Notes under the pieces: generated by a model
Databases searched by the model: none
Told to the model about the DNA's origin: nothing
What the model saw: the letters and a program-made list of their open reading frames with translations, nothing else
From: Bacteroides sp.
GTDB taxonomy: Bacteria > Bacteroidota > Bacteroidia > Bacteroidales > P3
Assembly (NCBI GenBank): GCA_023662825.1
Contig: JAMPIH010000002.1
Coordinates: forward strand, 1-64,000
Length of the DNA stretch: 64,000 bases
Direction of reading: 5' to 3'
Shown here: positions 41,005 to 48,912 of the stretch, piece after piece
Layout of the letters: each line of letters begins with the position of its first letter
Numbering within the stretch: the first letter of the stretch is position 1
Translations under genes and position numbers: made by a program

Positions 41005-42456
41005 TCAGTGCCGTTTCCAGAAACTCCGGGTAAAGAGCACGAATACGCACATGATTTCCAGACGGCCCACGAACATCAGCGCCGAGCAGACCCATTTGGC
41101 GCCGGTGCCCATGATGCTCCAGGAGTAGGCCGGGCCGTAGGATCCGATGCCTGGCCCCGTGTTGCTGAGCGCCGAGAGACTGCATGAGGCGGCCTCCGAG
41201 AACTCGAGCCCGAAGAACATCAACAGCAGCCAGCCGATAAAGAAGGTGAGCAGGTAGAGGAAGGTGAATGTGATGAGCGCCATCTTGGCCGGGGTGGCCA
41301 CCACCTGGCCGCTGATGCGCAGGGGAATCACCGCGTTGGGGTGCAGCATCTTCTTGGTTTCGTTCTTGGCGATCTTCCACAGCATGGCCACGCGCACCAC
41401 CTTGAAACCGCCCGCCGAAGAGCCCGTGCAGCCGCCGACCACCATCAACAGCAGCAGGATGGGCTGCAGCTTGGGTGCCCACAGCATGTAGTCGTGCGAG
41501 CAGAAGCCGGTGCTGGTGGAGAGCGAGATGGTCTGGAAGGCCGAGTAGCGCAGGGAGGGTTCCCAAGCCAGGCCGTTGTCGAAGTGCAGGGATAGCGCGC
41601 AGATAATCGTGGTGGAGATAAAGATGATCGTGTACCACCGGAATTCGGTGTCCTTGAAAAGGCGTTTGAGCTTTCCGCGCAGGGCGAAGAAATAGATCAG
41701 GTTGTAGTTTACGCCGGCAAAGAACATAAAGGCCACCAGCACGTATTCGATGCGCGCCGAATTAAAGAACTGCACGCTGTCCTGATGGGTCGAGAACCCG
41801 CCGGTGCCGATGCAGGTAAAGGAATGGTTCACGGCGTCGAACACGTTCATGCCGCAGAAATAGAGCGATACCGCGCAGCCCACGGTAAGGGCCAGATAGA
41901 CCGCGAAGATCCATTGGGCGGTATTGGCGATGCGTGGCTGGAGCTTGCCCGGCAGCGGCCCCAGGCTCTGGGCGGCGAACAGGCTCACGTCGCCCGTGCC
42001 GATACCGGGAATCAGTGCGATGGTGAACAGGATGATTCCCAAGCCGCCTACCCATTGGGTCAGGCTGCGCCAGAAAAGGAGCGCGTGCGGGCAGGTGTCG
42101 ATATTGTCCATCACGCTGGTGCCGGTGGAGGTGAATCCCGACATGCTTTCGAAAAAGGCGTCCGTAACGCCGCCCGTATAGTGGCTGAACAGGTAGGGAA
42201 ACATGCCGATGATCGAGAACAGAACCCAGCTTACCGCCACCACGATATAGCCGTCCTTACGCCCCATCCGCTGCTCGGCGCCCTTGCCGGCCAGCATGAA
42301 GAGCAGGCCCGTGCCCACGGCGATGCCGAAAGAGGCGAGGAAAGCCAATGTATCGTCTTCGGCATAGCACACGGCCATCACCGTGCAGCAAAGCAGGAAG
42401 AAGGCTTCCACAAAGGCAAGGCTGCCCAAGACCCGTAGGATGAGTTTGACGTTCAC
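41005..42456 (-). CDS. trkH: TrkH-type potassium uptake channel
   Basis: Inner-membrane K+ uptake subunit, 483 aa, with four pore-loop repeats: FTSTGTSVMDNID, CIGTGGFSTHQDS, SLSTSTGFCSHDY and LSNTGPGIGSYGP, which carry the selectivity-filter glycines. Hydrophobic segments are arranged as four M1-P-M2 units. The start codon is GTG at 42456. It lies 3 bp downstream of trkA, so the channel and its gating protein form an operon. Confidence 0.94.
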   Translation of the reverse strand: MNVKLILRVLGSLAFVEAFFLLCCTVMAVCYAEDDTLAFLASFGIAVGTGLLFMLAGKGAEQRMGRKDGYIVVAVSWVLFSIIGMFPYLFSHYTGGVTDAFFESMSGFTSTGTSVMDNIDTCPHALLFWRSLTQWVGGLGIILFTIALIPGIGTGDVSLFAAQSLGPLPGKLQPRIANTAQWIFAVYLALTVGCAVSLYFCGMNVFDAVNHSFTCIGTGGFSTHQDSVQFFNSARIEYVLVAFMFFAGVNYNLIYFFALRGKLKRLFKDTEFRWYTIIFISTTIICALSLHFDNGLAWEPSLRYSAFQTISLSTSTGFCSHDYMLWAPKLQPILLLLMVVGGCTGSSAGGFKVVRVAMLWKIAKNETKKMLHPNAVIPLRISGQVVATPAKMALITFTFLYLLTFFIGWLLLMFFGLEFSEAASCSLSALSNTGPGIGSYGPAYSWSIMGTGAKWVCSALMFVGRLEIMCVFVLFTRSFWKRH

Positions 42457-42459
42457 GGC

Positions 42460-43800
42460 TTACTTGAAATATTTTTCCAGACGCTTCACTTCCGTATCGA
42501 TGCAGAACACCACCGCGCTGTCGTCGCTTTCCAGGCGGGTGGAACCTCCGGCGAGGATGCCTTCCCCGTTGCGCACCAGGCCTCCGATGGTGGCGCCGGC
42601 GGGCAGGTCCAGTTCCCGTATCTCCTTGCCGGCGGCGCGCGATTTCTCGCCCACGATGAATTCCACCACGTCGGCAGAGGACACGGTAAGGCACTTGAGG
42701 TTCGACACGTCGGCATCCAGCATCATGTGGTAGATATGTCCGGCGGCGATGGTCTTCTTATTGATGATAGTGCCGATGTCGAGGCTTTCGGCCATGCCCA
42801 CGTAGTCTAAGTTCTCCACCATGGCCACCGTCTTGCGCACGCCCATGCGCTTGGCCGCGAGGCAGGCCAGGATATTGGTCTCGGCGCTGCCGGTCAAGGC
42901 CACGAATGCCTGGGTGTTCTTGATGTCTTCCTCCACCAGCAGGCGCATGTCGCGGCCGTCGCCGTGAATCACCATGACCCGGTCGTGCACCACGGCGGTA
43001 AGCTGCTTGGCGCGTTCCTCGTCCTGCTCGATGATCTTGATGTTCATATAGTCGGGAATCAGCATGGTGGCCTGCACCGCCACCTTGCCGCCGCCGATGA
43101 TGGTGATGTTCTTTATCTCTTCGTAGTTGTCCTTGCCGCAGAGGGTGCGTATCGTGGGCAGGTTCCTCTTGGTGGTCATGAAATAGACCAGATCGCCTTC
43201 GGTAAGCATGTCGCTGCCGCGCGGAATCAGGGTGCGGTTCTTGCGCTTGATGGCCACCACATGGAAGGGCAGGCTGTCTTCGCCCAGGTCTTTGAGCTTG
43301 CGGTTCAGTATCTGCGCGTTGGCACGCACCTTGACCCCGATCAGTTCCAGGGCGCCGTCGTGAAATTCCCAGGACTGGCGTACCCAGCTCATTTTCATCG
43401 AGTCGGCGATTTCCTGCGCGGCCAGGCGTTCGGGGTAGATGAGCGAGTCGATGCCCATTTCCTGAAAATAGCGCTGGTATTTTGGGTCGAGGTATTCGGA
43501 ATTGTTGATGCGCGCCACCGTCTTGCGCGCGCCCAAACTGTGCGAGAGCATGCAGATGGCCAGGTTGCGGCTTTCGTCGGAGGTGACGGCAATCACCAGG
43601 TCGGCCGCGCCCACGCCGGCTTCCTTGAGCCCGTGGATGGAGGTGGCCGAGATGTTTATCGTAAGCAAGTCCAGCCGGCTGGCGGGTCCTTCCAGTCTGG
43701 CGGGATCCTGGTCGATCAGGATAATGTCGTGCTTTTCTTTAGAGAGCAGGTTGGCCAGGTGGGTTCCCACCGCCCCCGCGCCCGCAATAACAATCTTCAT
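42460..43800 (-). CDS. trkA: Trk potassium uptake regulatory protein TrkA
   Basis: Cytoplasmic NAD(H)-binding regulator of TrkH, 446 aa, with two RCK modules. The first Rossmann motif is IVIAGAGAVGTHLANLLSKE at residues 3-22. The second is ITIIGGGKVAVQATMLIP at about residue 228. Each is followed by a TrkA-C domain (about 140-220 and 365-446). A TACCTTCG at 43848-43855 on the - strand may be its -7 box. Confidence 0.95.
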   Translation of the reverse strand: MKIVIAGAGAVGTHLANLLSKEKHDIILIDQDPARLEGPASRLDLLTINISATSIHGLKEAGVGAADLVIAVTSDESRNLAICMLSHSLGARKTVARINNSEYLDPKYQRYFQEMGIDSLIYPERLAAQEIADSMKMSWVRQSWEFHDGALELIGVKVRANAQILNRKLKDLGEDSLPFHVVAIKRKNRTLIPRGSDMLTEGDLVYFMTTKRNLPTIRTLCGKDNYEEIKNITIIGGGKVAVQATMLIPDYMNIKIIEQDEERAKQLTAVVHDRVMVIHGDGRDMRLLVEEDIKNTQAFVALTGSAETNILACLAAKRMGVRKTVAMVENLDYVGMAESLDIGTIINKKTIAAGHIYHMMLDADVSNLKCLTVSSADVVEFIVGEKSRAAGKEIRELDLPAGATIGGLVRNGEGILAGGSTRLESDDSAVVFCIDTEVKRLEKYFK

Positions 43801-43899
43801 CGTGGCAAACTTTCGTCCCTGCGGAATACCGCACGGAAAAACCTGCGAAGGTAAGACAAAATTTCCGTAAATTCGCCCGCCTAAAAAGAACCCGATTTC

Positions 43900-46800
43900 G
43901 TGGAAAAAGAAGACTTACTCCGTTTATACGCGCAAGACGGCCGCGTGAGGCAGGCCAAGGAAGCATTGGCGGGCGAATCGCCCCGGGCGGTGGCACTTTG
44001 CGGGCTGGCGGGCTCGTCACAGGCGGTGGTATGCCATGTGCTGGCGCAGGAGTTTTCCGGCAACCAGCTCTTTATTCTCCGCGACCGGGAGCAGGCCGCC
44101 TATTTCTGCAACGACCTTGAGAAACTTTCCGGCGAGGAACCCGGCCACGGACAGGGAAAGAAAACGCTGTTTTTCCCGGCCTCCTACCGCCGTCCCTACG
44201 ACAGCGAGAGCGTGGACAACGCCAACGTGCTCTCGCGTACCGAAGTGCTGGAACGCCTGCAGAACCGCAAGCAGGGGCTGCGCATCGTTACCTATCCGGA
44301 GGCTTTGGCCGAAAAGGTGATCGACAACAAGCAGCTGGCCTCCAATACGGTGAATATACATGTGGGTGAGCAGATCACGCAGGATTTCCTTACCGAATTC
44401 CTGGACCGCTATCATTTCCGTTTGGTGGACTTCGTGGCCGAACCCGGCGAGTTCGCCTTGCGCGGCGGTATCCTCGATGTGTTCTCTTATTCCGCCGATT
44501 TGCCCTTCCGCATCGAGTTCGACGACGAAAGCGTGCGTTCCATCCGTTCGTTCGAGGTAGGCAACCAGCTTTCGGTGGAGCGCCTGCAACAGGTGAGCCT
44601 GATACCCGACATACAGCAGTGCGTAAGCGTGCAGCAGCGGGTGGGGGTGTTCTCGTATTTCGAGAAAGACGCCTGCCTGTGGGTCGAAGACGCCGCCTGG
44701 TGTCTGGAGTCGCTCGGTTCCTCCATGCAGAAGGCGGAGGAAGCCTACGGCCGGTTAGACAAGACCGTGCCCCGTTCCAAGCCCGGCGAACTGTATTGCA
44801 GCCCGCAGGAAATAGAAGACTTCATGCGGCAGCACAGGCTGGTGGAGTTGGGTTCGAGCCTTAAGTTCGCCATAGACAACCGCATCGAGTTCTCCACCGA
44901 GCCCCAACCGGTGTTCAACAAGAAGTTCGAGCTTCTGGCCGATTATATACTGGACGGTTCCGACCACGGCTTCACCTACATTATCCTTTCGGAAAACGCC
45001 AAGCAGTTCCAGCGTCTCGACCGCGTTTTTTTCGAACTCTCCAAGCCCGACCGGCCTATCCGCTACACCCCGCTGCAACTCTCGCTGCACGAAGGTTTTG
45101 TGGACAGCGGCCTCAAACTGGCCTGCTTTACCGACCATCAGATATTCGAGCGCTACCACCGCTTCAGCGTGCAGCCCCGCCGCAGCGACAGCCAGGCGCT
45201 CTCGCTCAAGGAACTCTATGCGCTCAAGCCGGGCGACTACATCATGCACGTTGACCACGGCGTGGGGCGCTTCGCCGGCCTGGAAAAGGTAATGGTGAAC
45301 GGACGCGAGCAGGAAGCCATCTGCCTCCTGTACAAAGATAACGACATGCTTCGCCTGAGCATCCACGGGCTGCACAAGATGACCCGCTACACGGGCAGGG
45401 AAGGCGTGGCGCCGGTGCTCAACCGTATCGGCGGCAACACCTGGACGGTTCAGAAGAACAAGGCCAAGCAGAAGGTGAAGGACATGGCGCGCGAGCTTAT
45501 CGACCTGTACGCCCGCCGCAAGGAAAGCAAGGGTTTCGCCTTCTCGGCCGATTCCTACTTGCAGAACGAATTGGAATCCTCTTTCTTTTACGAAGACACG
45601 CCCGACCAGCTCAAGGCCTCCAACGACGTGAAGCGCGATATGGAGGCCCCGCAGCCCATGGACCGTCTGGTGTGCGGCGACGTAGGCTTCGGCAAGACCG
45701 AGGTTGCGGTGCGCGCGGCCTTCAAGGCGGTCTGCGACGGCAAGCAGGTGGCTGTGCTCGTGCCCACCACGATTTTGGCCTATCAGCATTACAAGACCTT
45801 CAGCGAACGCTTGGAGAACTTCCCCTGCAAGGTGGAATACATCAACCGTTTCCGTACCGCCAAGGTGCAGAAACAGGTGCTCAGGGAAGTGGAGGCCGGC
45901 ACGGTGGATATCCTGATAGGCACGCACCGTCTGCTGGGCAAGGACGTGAAGTTCAAGGATCTGGGGCTGCTGGTGATCGACGAGGAACAGAAGTTCGGCG
46001 TGGCGATGAAAGAAAAGCTCAAGACCCTGAAAGTGAATGTGGACACGCTGACGCTTACCGCCACGCCCATTCCGCGCACGCTGCAGTTCTCGCTCATGGG
46101 CGCGCGCGACCTTTCCATCATACAGACCCCGCCGCCCAACCGTTATCCGGTGGCCACCGAAATCATGCCGTTTTCGGAAGAACGCATACGGGATGCCGTG
46201 GAATACGAGCTCTCGCGCCGGGGGCAGGTCTATTTCGTACACGACCGGGTGCAGAACATCATGGAAGTGGCCGGTATGGTGCAGCGTCTGGTGCCCGACG
46301 CCCATATCGCCGTGGCGCACGGACAGATGGAGGGCGACAAGTTAGAGGAAATCATGCTCGGCTTTATGGAAGGCGAGTACGACATACTGGTGTGCACCAA
46401 GATTGTGGAGAACGGTCTGGACGTGCCCAACGCCAATACCATTATCGTGAACGACGCCCACCGTTACGGGCTGAGCGAACTGCACCAGCTGCGCGGTCGG
46501 GTGGGGCGTTCCAACAAGAAGGCTTTCTGCTATATGGTGGCACCGCCCCCGCACCTGCTTACGCCCGAGGCCAAGCGCCGTTTGCGCGCCATCGAGGAGT
46601 TTTCCGATATCGGCGGCGGTTTCCAGGTGGCCATGCGCGACCTGGATATCCGGGGTTCGGGCAATATATTGGGCGGCGAACAGAGCGGCTTCATTTCCGA
46701 GATAGGCTTCGAGATGTATCAGCGCATTCTGGACGATGCCATCCGCGAACTGCGTCAGGAACGCCTGCAGGCCGGCGAGACCGTGCCCGATTCGCTGGTT

Positions 46801-47289
46801 TCGAAAAACGGGGAGGACGAACGCTTTGCCGCTTCCGACTGCCAGATAGACACCGACCTCGAGATACTGATTCCCGACAGCTACGTGTCGAATATCACCG
46901 AGCGCCTGAGCCTGTACAAGAAATTGGACGGACTGTCTTCAGACAGCGATTTGAAAGCCTTCGCCGAATCTCTGGCCGACCGTTTCGGGCCGGTTCCCGT
47001 GCCTACATTAGATCTGATACGCACCATCGCGTTGCGCCGCGAGGCCAGGAAATTAGGATTCGACAAGGTAAGTCTCAAGAACGGCAGGATGACCGTGGTG
47101 CTGGCCGCGCCCAACGAATCGGCCTACTATCAGTCGCCGGTGTTCGAGAAGATACTGGCTTTCGTGCAGGATCATCCCTCCGAATGCAGGCTGCAGGAAG
47201 TGAAGTCGAAGCTTGCCATCGTATTCGAGGGCATACAGGGTGTGAAAGCCGCCGTGGAACGTTGCGCGGCCTTGCAGGGCGAAGGATGA
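43900..47289 (+). CDS. mfd: Transcription-repair coupling factor Mfd
   Basis: DNA translocase that removes stalled RNA polymerase and recruits UvrA, 1129 aa. The UvrB-like N-terminus spans about 1-350 (EPGEFALRGGILDVFSYSAD). An RNAP-interacting domain follows near 440-500 (KPGDYIMHVDHGVGRFAGLE). The helicase domains begin at about 560: Walker A GDVGFGKTEV (residues 593-602), DEEQ at 694-697, TATPIPRTLQFS, then LRGRVGRSNKKAF. The TRCF C-terminal domain ends the protein. The start is GTG at 43900, with a near-consensus -7 box TAAATTCG at 43868-43875. It faces trkA across a 99-bp divergent gap and ends 13 bp from a convergent gene. Confidence 0.96.
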   Translation: MEKEDLLRLYAQDGRVRQAKEALAGESPRAVALCGLAGSSQAVVCHVLAQEFSGNQLFILRDREQAAYFCNDLEKLSGEEPGHGQGKKTLFFPASYRRPYDSESVDNANVLSRTEVLERLQNRKQGLRIVTYPEALAEKVIDNKQLASNTVNIHVGEQITQDFLTEFLDRYHFRLVDFVAEPGEFALRGGILDVFSYSADLPFRIEFDDESVRSIRSFEVGNQLSVERLQQVSLIPDIQQCVSVQQRVGVFSYFEKDACLWVEDAAWCLESLGSSMQKAEEAYGRLDKTVPRSKPGELYCSPQEIEDFMRQHRLVELGSSLKFAIDNRIEFSTEPQPVFNKKFELLADYILDGSDHGFTYIILSENAKQFQRLDRVFFELSKPDRPIRYTPLQLSLHEGFVDSGLKLACFTDHQIFERYHRFSVQPRRSDSQALSLKELYALKPGDYIMHVDHGVGRFAGLEKVMVNGREQEAICLLYKDNDMLRLSIHGLHKMTRYTGREGVAPVLNRIGGNTWTVQKNKAKQKVKDMARELIDLYARRKESKGFAFSADSYLQNELESSFFYEDTPDQLKASNDVKRDMEAPQPMDRLVCGDVGFGKTEVAVRAAFKAVCDGKQVAVLVPTTILAYQHYKTFSERLENFPCKVEYINRFRTAKVQKQVLREVEAGTVDILIGTHRLLGKDVKFKDLGLLVIDEEQKFGVAMKEKLKTLKVNVDTLTLTATPIPRTLQFSLMGARDLSIIQTPPPNRYPVATEIMPFSEERIRDAVEYELSRRGQVYFVHDRVQNIMEVAGMVQRLVPDAHIAVAHGQMEGDKLEEIMLGFMEGEYDILVCTKIVENGLDVPNANTIIVNDAHRYGLSELHQLRGRVGRSNKKAFCYMVAPPPHLLTPEAKRRLRAIEEFSDIGGGFQVAMRDLDIRGSGNILGGEQSGFISEIGFEMYQRILDDAIRELRQERLQAGETVPDSLVSKNGEDERFAASDCQIDTDLEILIPDSYVSNITERLSLYKKLDGLSSDSDLKAFAESLADRFGPVPVPTLDLIRTIALRREARKLGFDKVSLKNGRMTVVLAAPNESAYYQSPVFEKILAFVQDHPSECRLQEVKSKLAIVFEGIQGVKAAVERCAALQGEG

Positions 47290-47302
47290 AAATCGGGGAG
47301 GC

Positions 47303-47926
47303 TTAGTTGGCTACGGCCGAAATGATGCCGAACAGAATGCCTACGTGGATGCCGAAACCGATGCCGTAGGCCGTCCAGATACGCTTGCTCTTGAGGCGTT
47401 TGGCTTCCCGGCGGTAGGTTCCGAAATAAAGCTCGTCCTGCAGCATGTCCACGTCCGACAGTCCCAGGTTCTCGATACGGGGCGGCGTGAGCGAGGCCGG
47501 AACCGCCACCGAAAGGCTGGCCACGGGACTTACGATCGTAAAGAACAGGGTCCCGAACGTGGAAGCCTTCCACATCTTATAATGTATCCGGCAGTCGGCC
47601 TTGGCTTTCAGGCAGATATCTGTGATGTACTTGAAATCGGAGGGAAGTGCCGGGATAATGGGCTTTACGTAGCCCAATACGCTGGCGGTGTCGGTGTAGG
47701 TGTAGCGGAAAAGGTCTGTCGCGGGCACTACGAACCGGCCCGTACTTTGGGCATCGGTGCCGTAGATATTCAAGCGCAATTCGTTCTCTTTCAGAAAGTA
47801 GTTCGATTTCCTGGCAGGGTCGAACCTGAATGTGGCGGCGCGGGTCGAAAACGGATCCTGTGCCTTGACAGGGCAAAGCGAAACGAACCATCCGATAAGG
47901 AGAGAAAGCAGGAGTATTCTTTTCAT
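47303..47926 (-). CDS. Conserved exported/membrane protein of unknown function
   Basis: 207 aa from the ATG at 47926, chosen because a TAACTTTG -7 box ends 6 bp upstream and a signal peptide (LLLSLLIGWFVSLCPVKAQ) starts there. Two further hydrophobic segments are seen, at about 118-140 (FGTLFFTIVSPVASLSVAV) and at the C-terminus (AYGIGFGIHVGILFGIISAV). No family was recognised. It is divergent from the HsdR-N-like gene across only 39 bp. Confidence 0.72.
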   Translation of the reverse strand: MKRILLLSLLIGWFVSLCPVKAQDPFSTRAATFRFDPARKSNYFLKENELRLNIYGTDAQSTGRFVVPATDLFRYTYTDTASVLGYVKPIIPALPSDFKYITDICLKAKADCRIHYKMWKASTFGTLFFTIVSPVASLSVAVPASLTPPRIENLGLSDVDMLQDELYFGTYRREAKRLKSKRIWTAYGIGFGIHVGILFGIISAVAN

Positions 47927-47932
47927 AACCTG

Positions 47933-47940
47933 CAAAGTTA
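47933..47940 (-). promoter_or_regulatory. -7 box of the 47303-47926 gene
   Basis: TAACTTTG on the - strand fits TAnnTTTG and lies 6 bp before the ATG. It is 12 bp from the -7 box of the divergent gene. Confidence 0.6.
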
Positions 47941-47952
47941 CGTATTTCTGAT

Positions 47953-47960
47953 TATTTTTG
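47953..47960 (+). promoter_or_regulatory. -7 box of the HsdR-N-like gene
   Basis: TATTTTTG fits TAnnTTTG and ends 5 bp before the ATG at 47966, so a nearly leaderless transcript is expected. Confidence 0.6.
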
Positions 47961-47965
47961 CACGT

Positions 47966-48388
47966 ATGCGTGTAATCGAAAGGAACGGAAAAAAAGAAAT
48001 CTACGATCCGATACGTAAGAAATACGTGGTCCTGACCCCGGAGGAACAGGTCCGGCAGTTTGTGATCGGTTTTCTGTGCGGGCAGTGCCGGGTGCCGGCG
48101 GGCTATATTTCGGTGGAAACGGGATTGCAGGTCTATGGCAATTTCTTCAGGACAGATCTGCGGGTAAGGAACAAAAAAGGGGAGGCGGTGCTGTTGGTGG
48201 AGTGCAAGCGACCCTCGGTGGCGCTCGACCAAGGGGTATTGGAACAGGCGATGCGGTATCATATTGCTACACAGGAACGTTTTGTTGTGATAACCAACGG
48301 GACCGCCTTTAAGTGCCTTGAGCGGTCGCCAGAGGGCGATTGGCGGTCGTGGGAACGCTATCCGAGCTGGGAAGAAATGTGCCGATAA
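47966..48388 (+). CDS. HsdR N-terminal domain protein (PD-(D/E)XK nuclease-like)
   Basis: 140 aa from the ATG at 47966. The -7 box directly before it argues against the longer open frame upstream, which runs antisense to the neighbouring gene. It resembles the N-terminal nuclease domain of type I restriction enzyme R subunits. An Asp in FFRTDLRVRNKKGEAVLLVE (about residues 63-82) and the ECK motif fit a PD-(D/E)XK site. There is no helicase part and no hsdM or hsdS nearby. Such small stand-alone proteins are widespread in Bacteroidota; their function is unknown. Confidence 0.8.
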   Translation: MRVIERNGKKEIYDPIRKKYVVLTPEEQVRQFVIGFLCGQCRVPAGYISVETGLQVYGNFFRTDLRVRNKKGEAVLLVECKRPSVALDQGVLEQAMRYHIATQERFVVITNGTAFKCLERSPEGDWRSWERYPSWEEMCR

Positions 48389-48411
48389 AAAATAAATAAT
48401 TGAAAATGTTA

Positions 48412-48441
48412 TTGTAATATCGGTAAAAATGGCTACCTTTG
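48412..48441 (+). promoter_or_regulatory. Promoter of the RRM protein gene
   Basis: TTG (48412-48414) and TACCTTTG (48434-48441) are 19 bp apart, a full Bacteroidota -33/-7 pair. The leader to the ATG at 48490 is about 45 nt. Confidence 0.7.
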
Positions 48442-48489
48442 CATGCTGATTGATTGAAAGTCGGCACAAAATACTTAACAAATTTATTT

Positions 48490-48774
48490 ATGAACATTTT
48501 TGTTGCTAACCTGAACTACAAAGTTCGTAGCGAAAACCTCAAAGAAATCTTTGCCGAGTATGGCGAAGTTACTGCTGCCCGTATCATTACCGAACGTGGC
48601 ACACGTCGTTCCAAAGGCTTTGGTTTTGTGGAAATGGCGAATGACGACGATGCCAAGAAAGCGATTGCCGCCTTGGATGGTGCCGAATGGGAAGGCCGCA
48701 CCATTATCGTAAAGGAAGCATTGCCCCGCCCGGAAGCTCCCGCTGCCCCCGAGGCAGAAGTTCCGGCCGAATAA
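48490..48774 (+). CDS. RRM-domain RNA-binding protein
   Basis: 94 aa from the ATG at 48490. A single RNA recognition motif fills residues 1-80: RNP2 is IFVANL (residues 3-8) and RNP1 is SKGFGFVEM (about 40-48), both with the aromatic residues that stack on RNA. The acidic, Pro/Ala-rich tail (PRPEAPAAPEAEVPAE) is typical. These proteins are abundant in Bacteroidota, which commonly lack Hfq, and are candidates for global post-transcriptional regulators. It has its own strong promoter and terminator. Confidence 0.92.
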   Translation: MNIFVANLNYKVRSENLKEIFAEYGEVTAARIITERGTRRSKGFGFVEMANDDDAKKAIAALDGAEWEGRTIIVKEALPRPEAPAAPEAEVPAE

Positions 48775-48794
48775 GCAAAAACATAAACCGGATG

Positions 48795-48831
48795 AACGGG
48801 CGACAGGTTTTACCTGCCGCCCGTTTTTTTT
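48795..48831 (+). terminator. Terminator after the RRM protein gene
   Basis: AACGGGCGACAGGT pairs with ACCTGCCGCCCGTT (one mismatch) around a 3-nt loop, followed by eight T. Confidence 0.9.
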
Positions 48832-48912
48832 GCCTGCGAGAAAAACGGGCCTGCACATCCGATTTCTCGGATTGCCTTAAATAATGTACCTTTACAGATT
48901 CTTAAAATATAC

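Noticed and set aside
47345..47965. Longer N-terminus for the HsdR-N-like protein
   Set aside because: The extension would be antisense to the divergent gene and would span its own -7 box; the ATG at 47966 fits the domain start.
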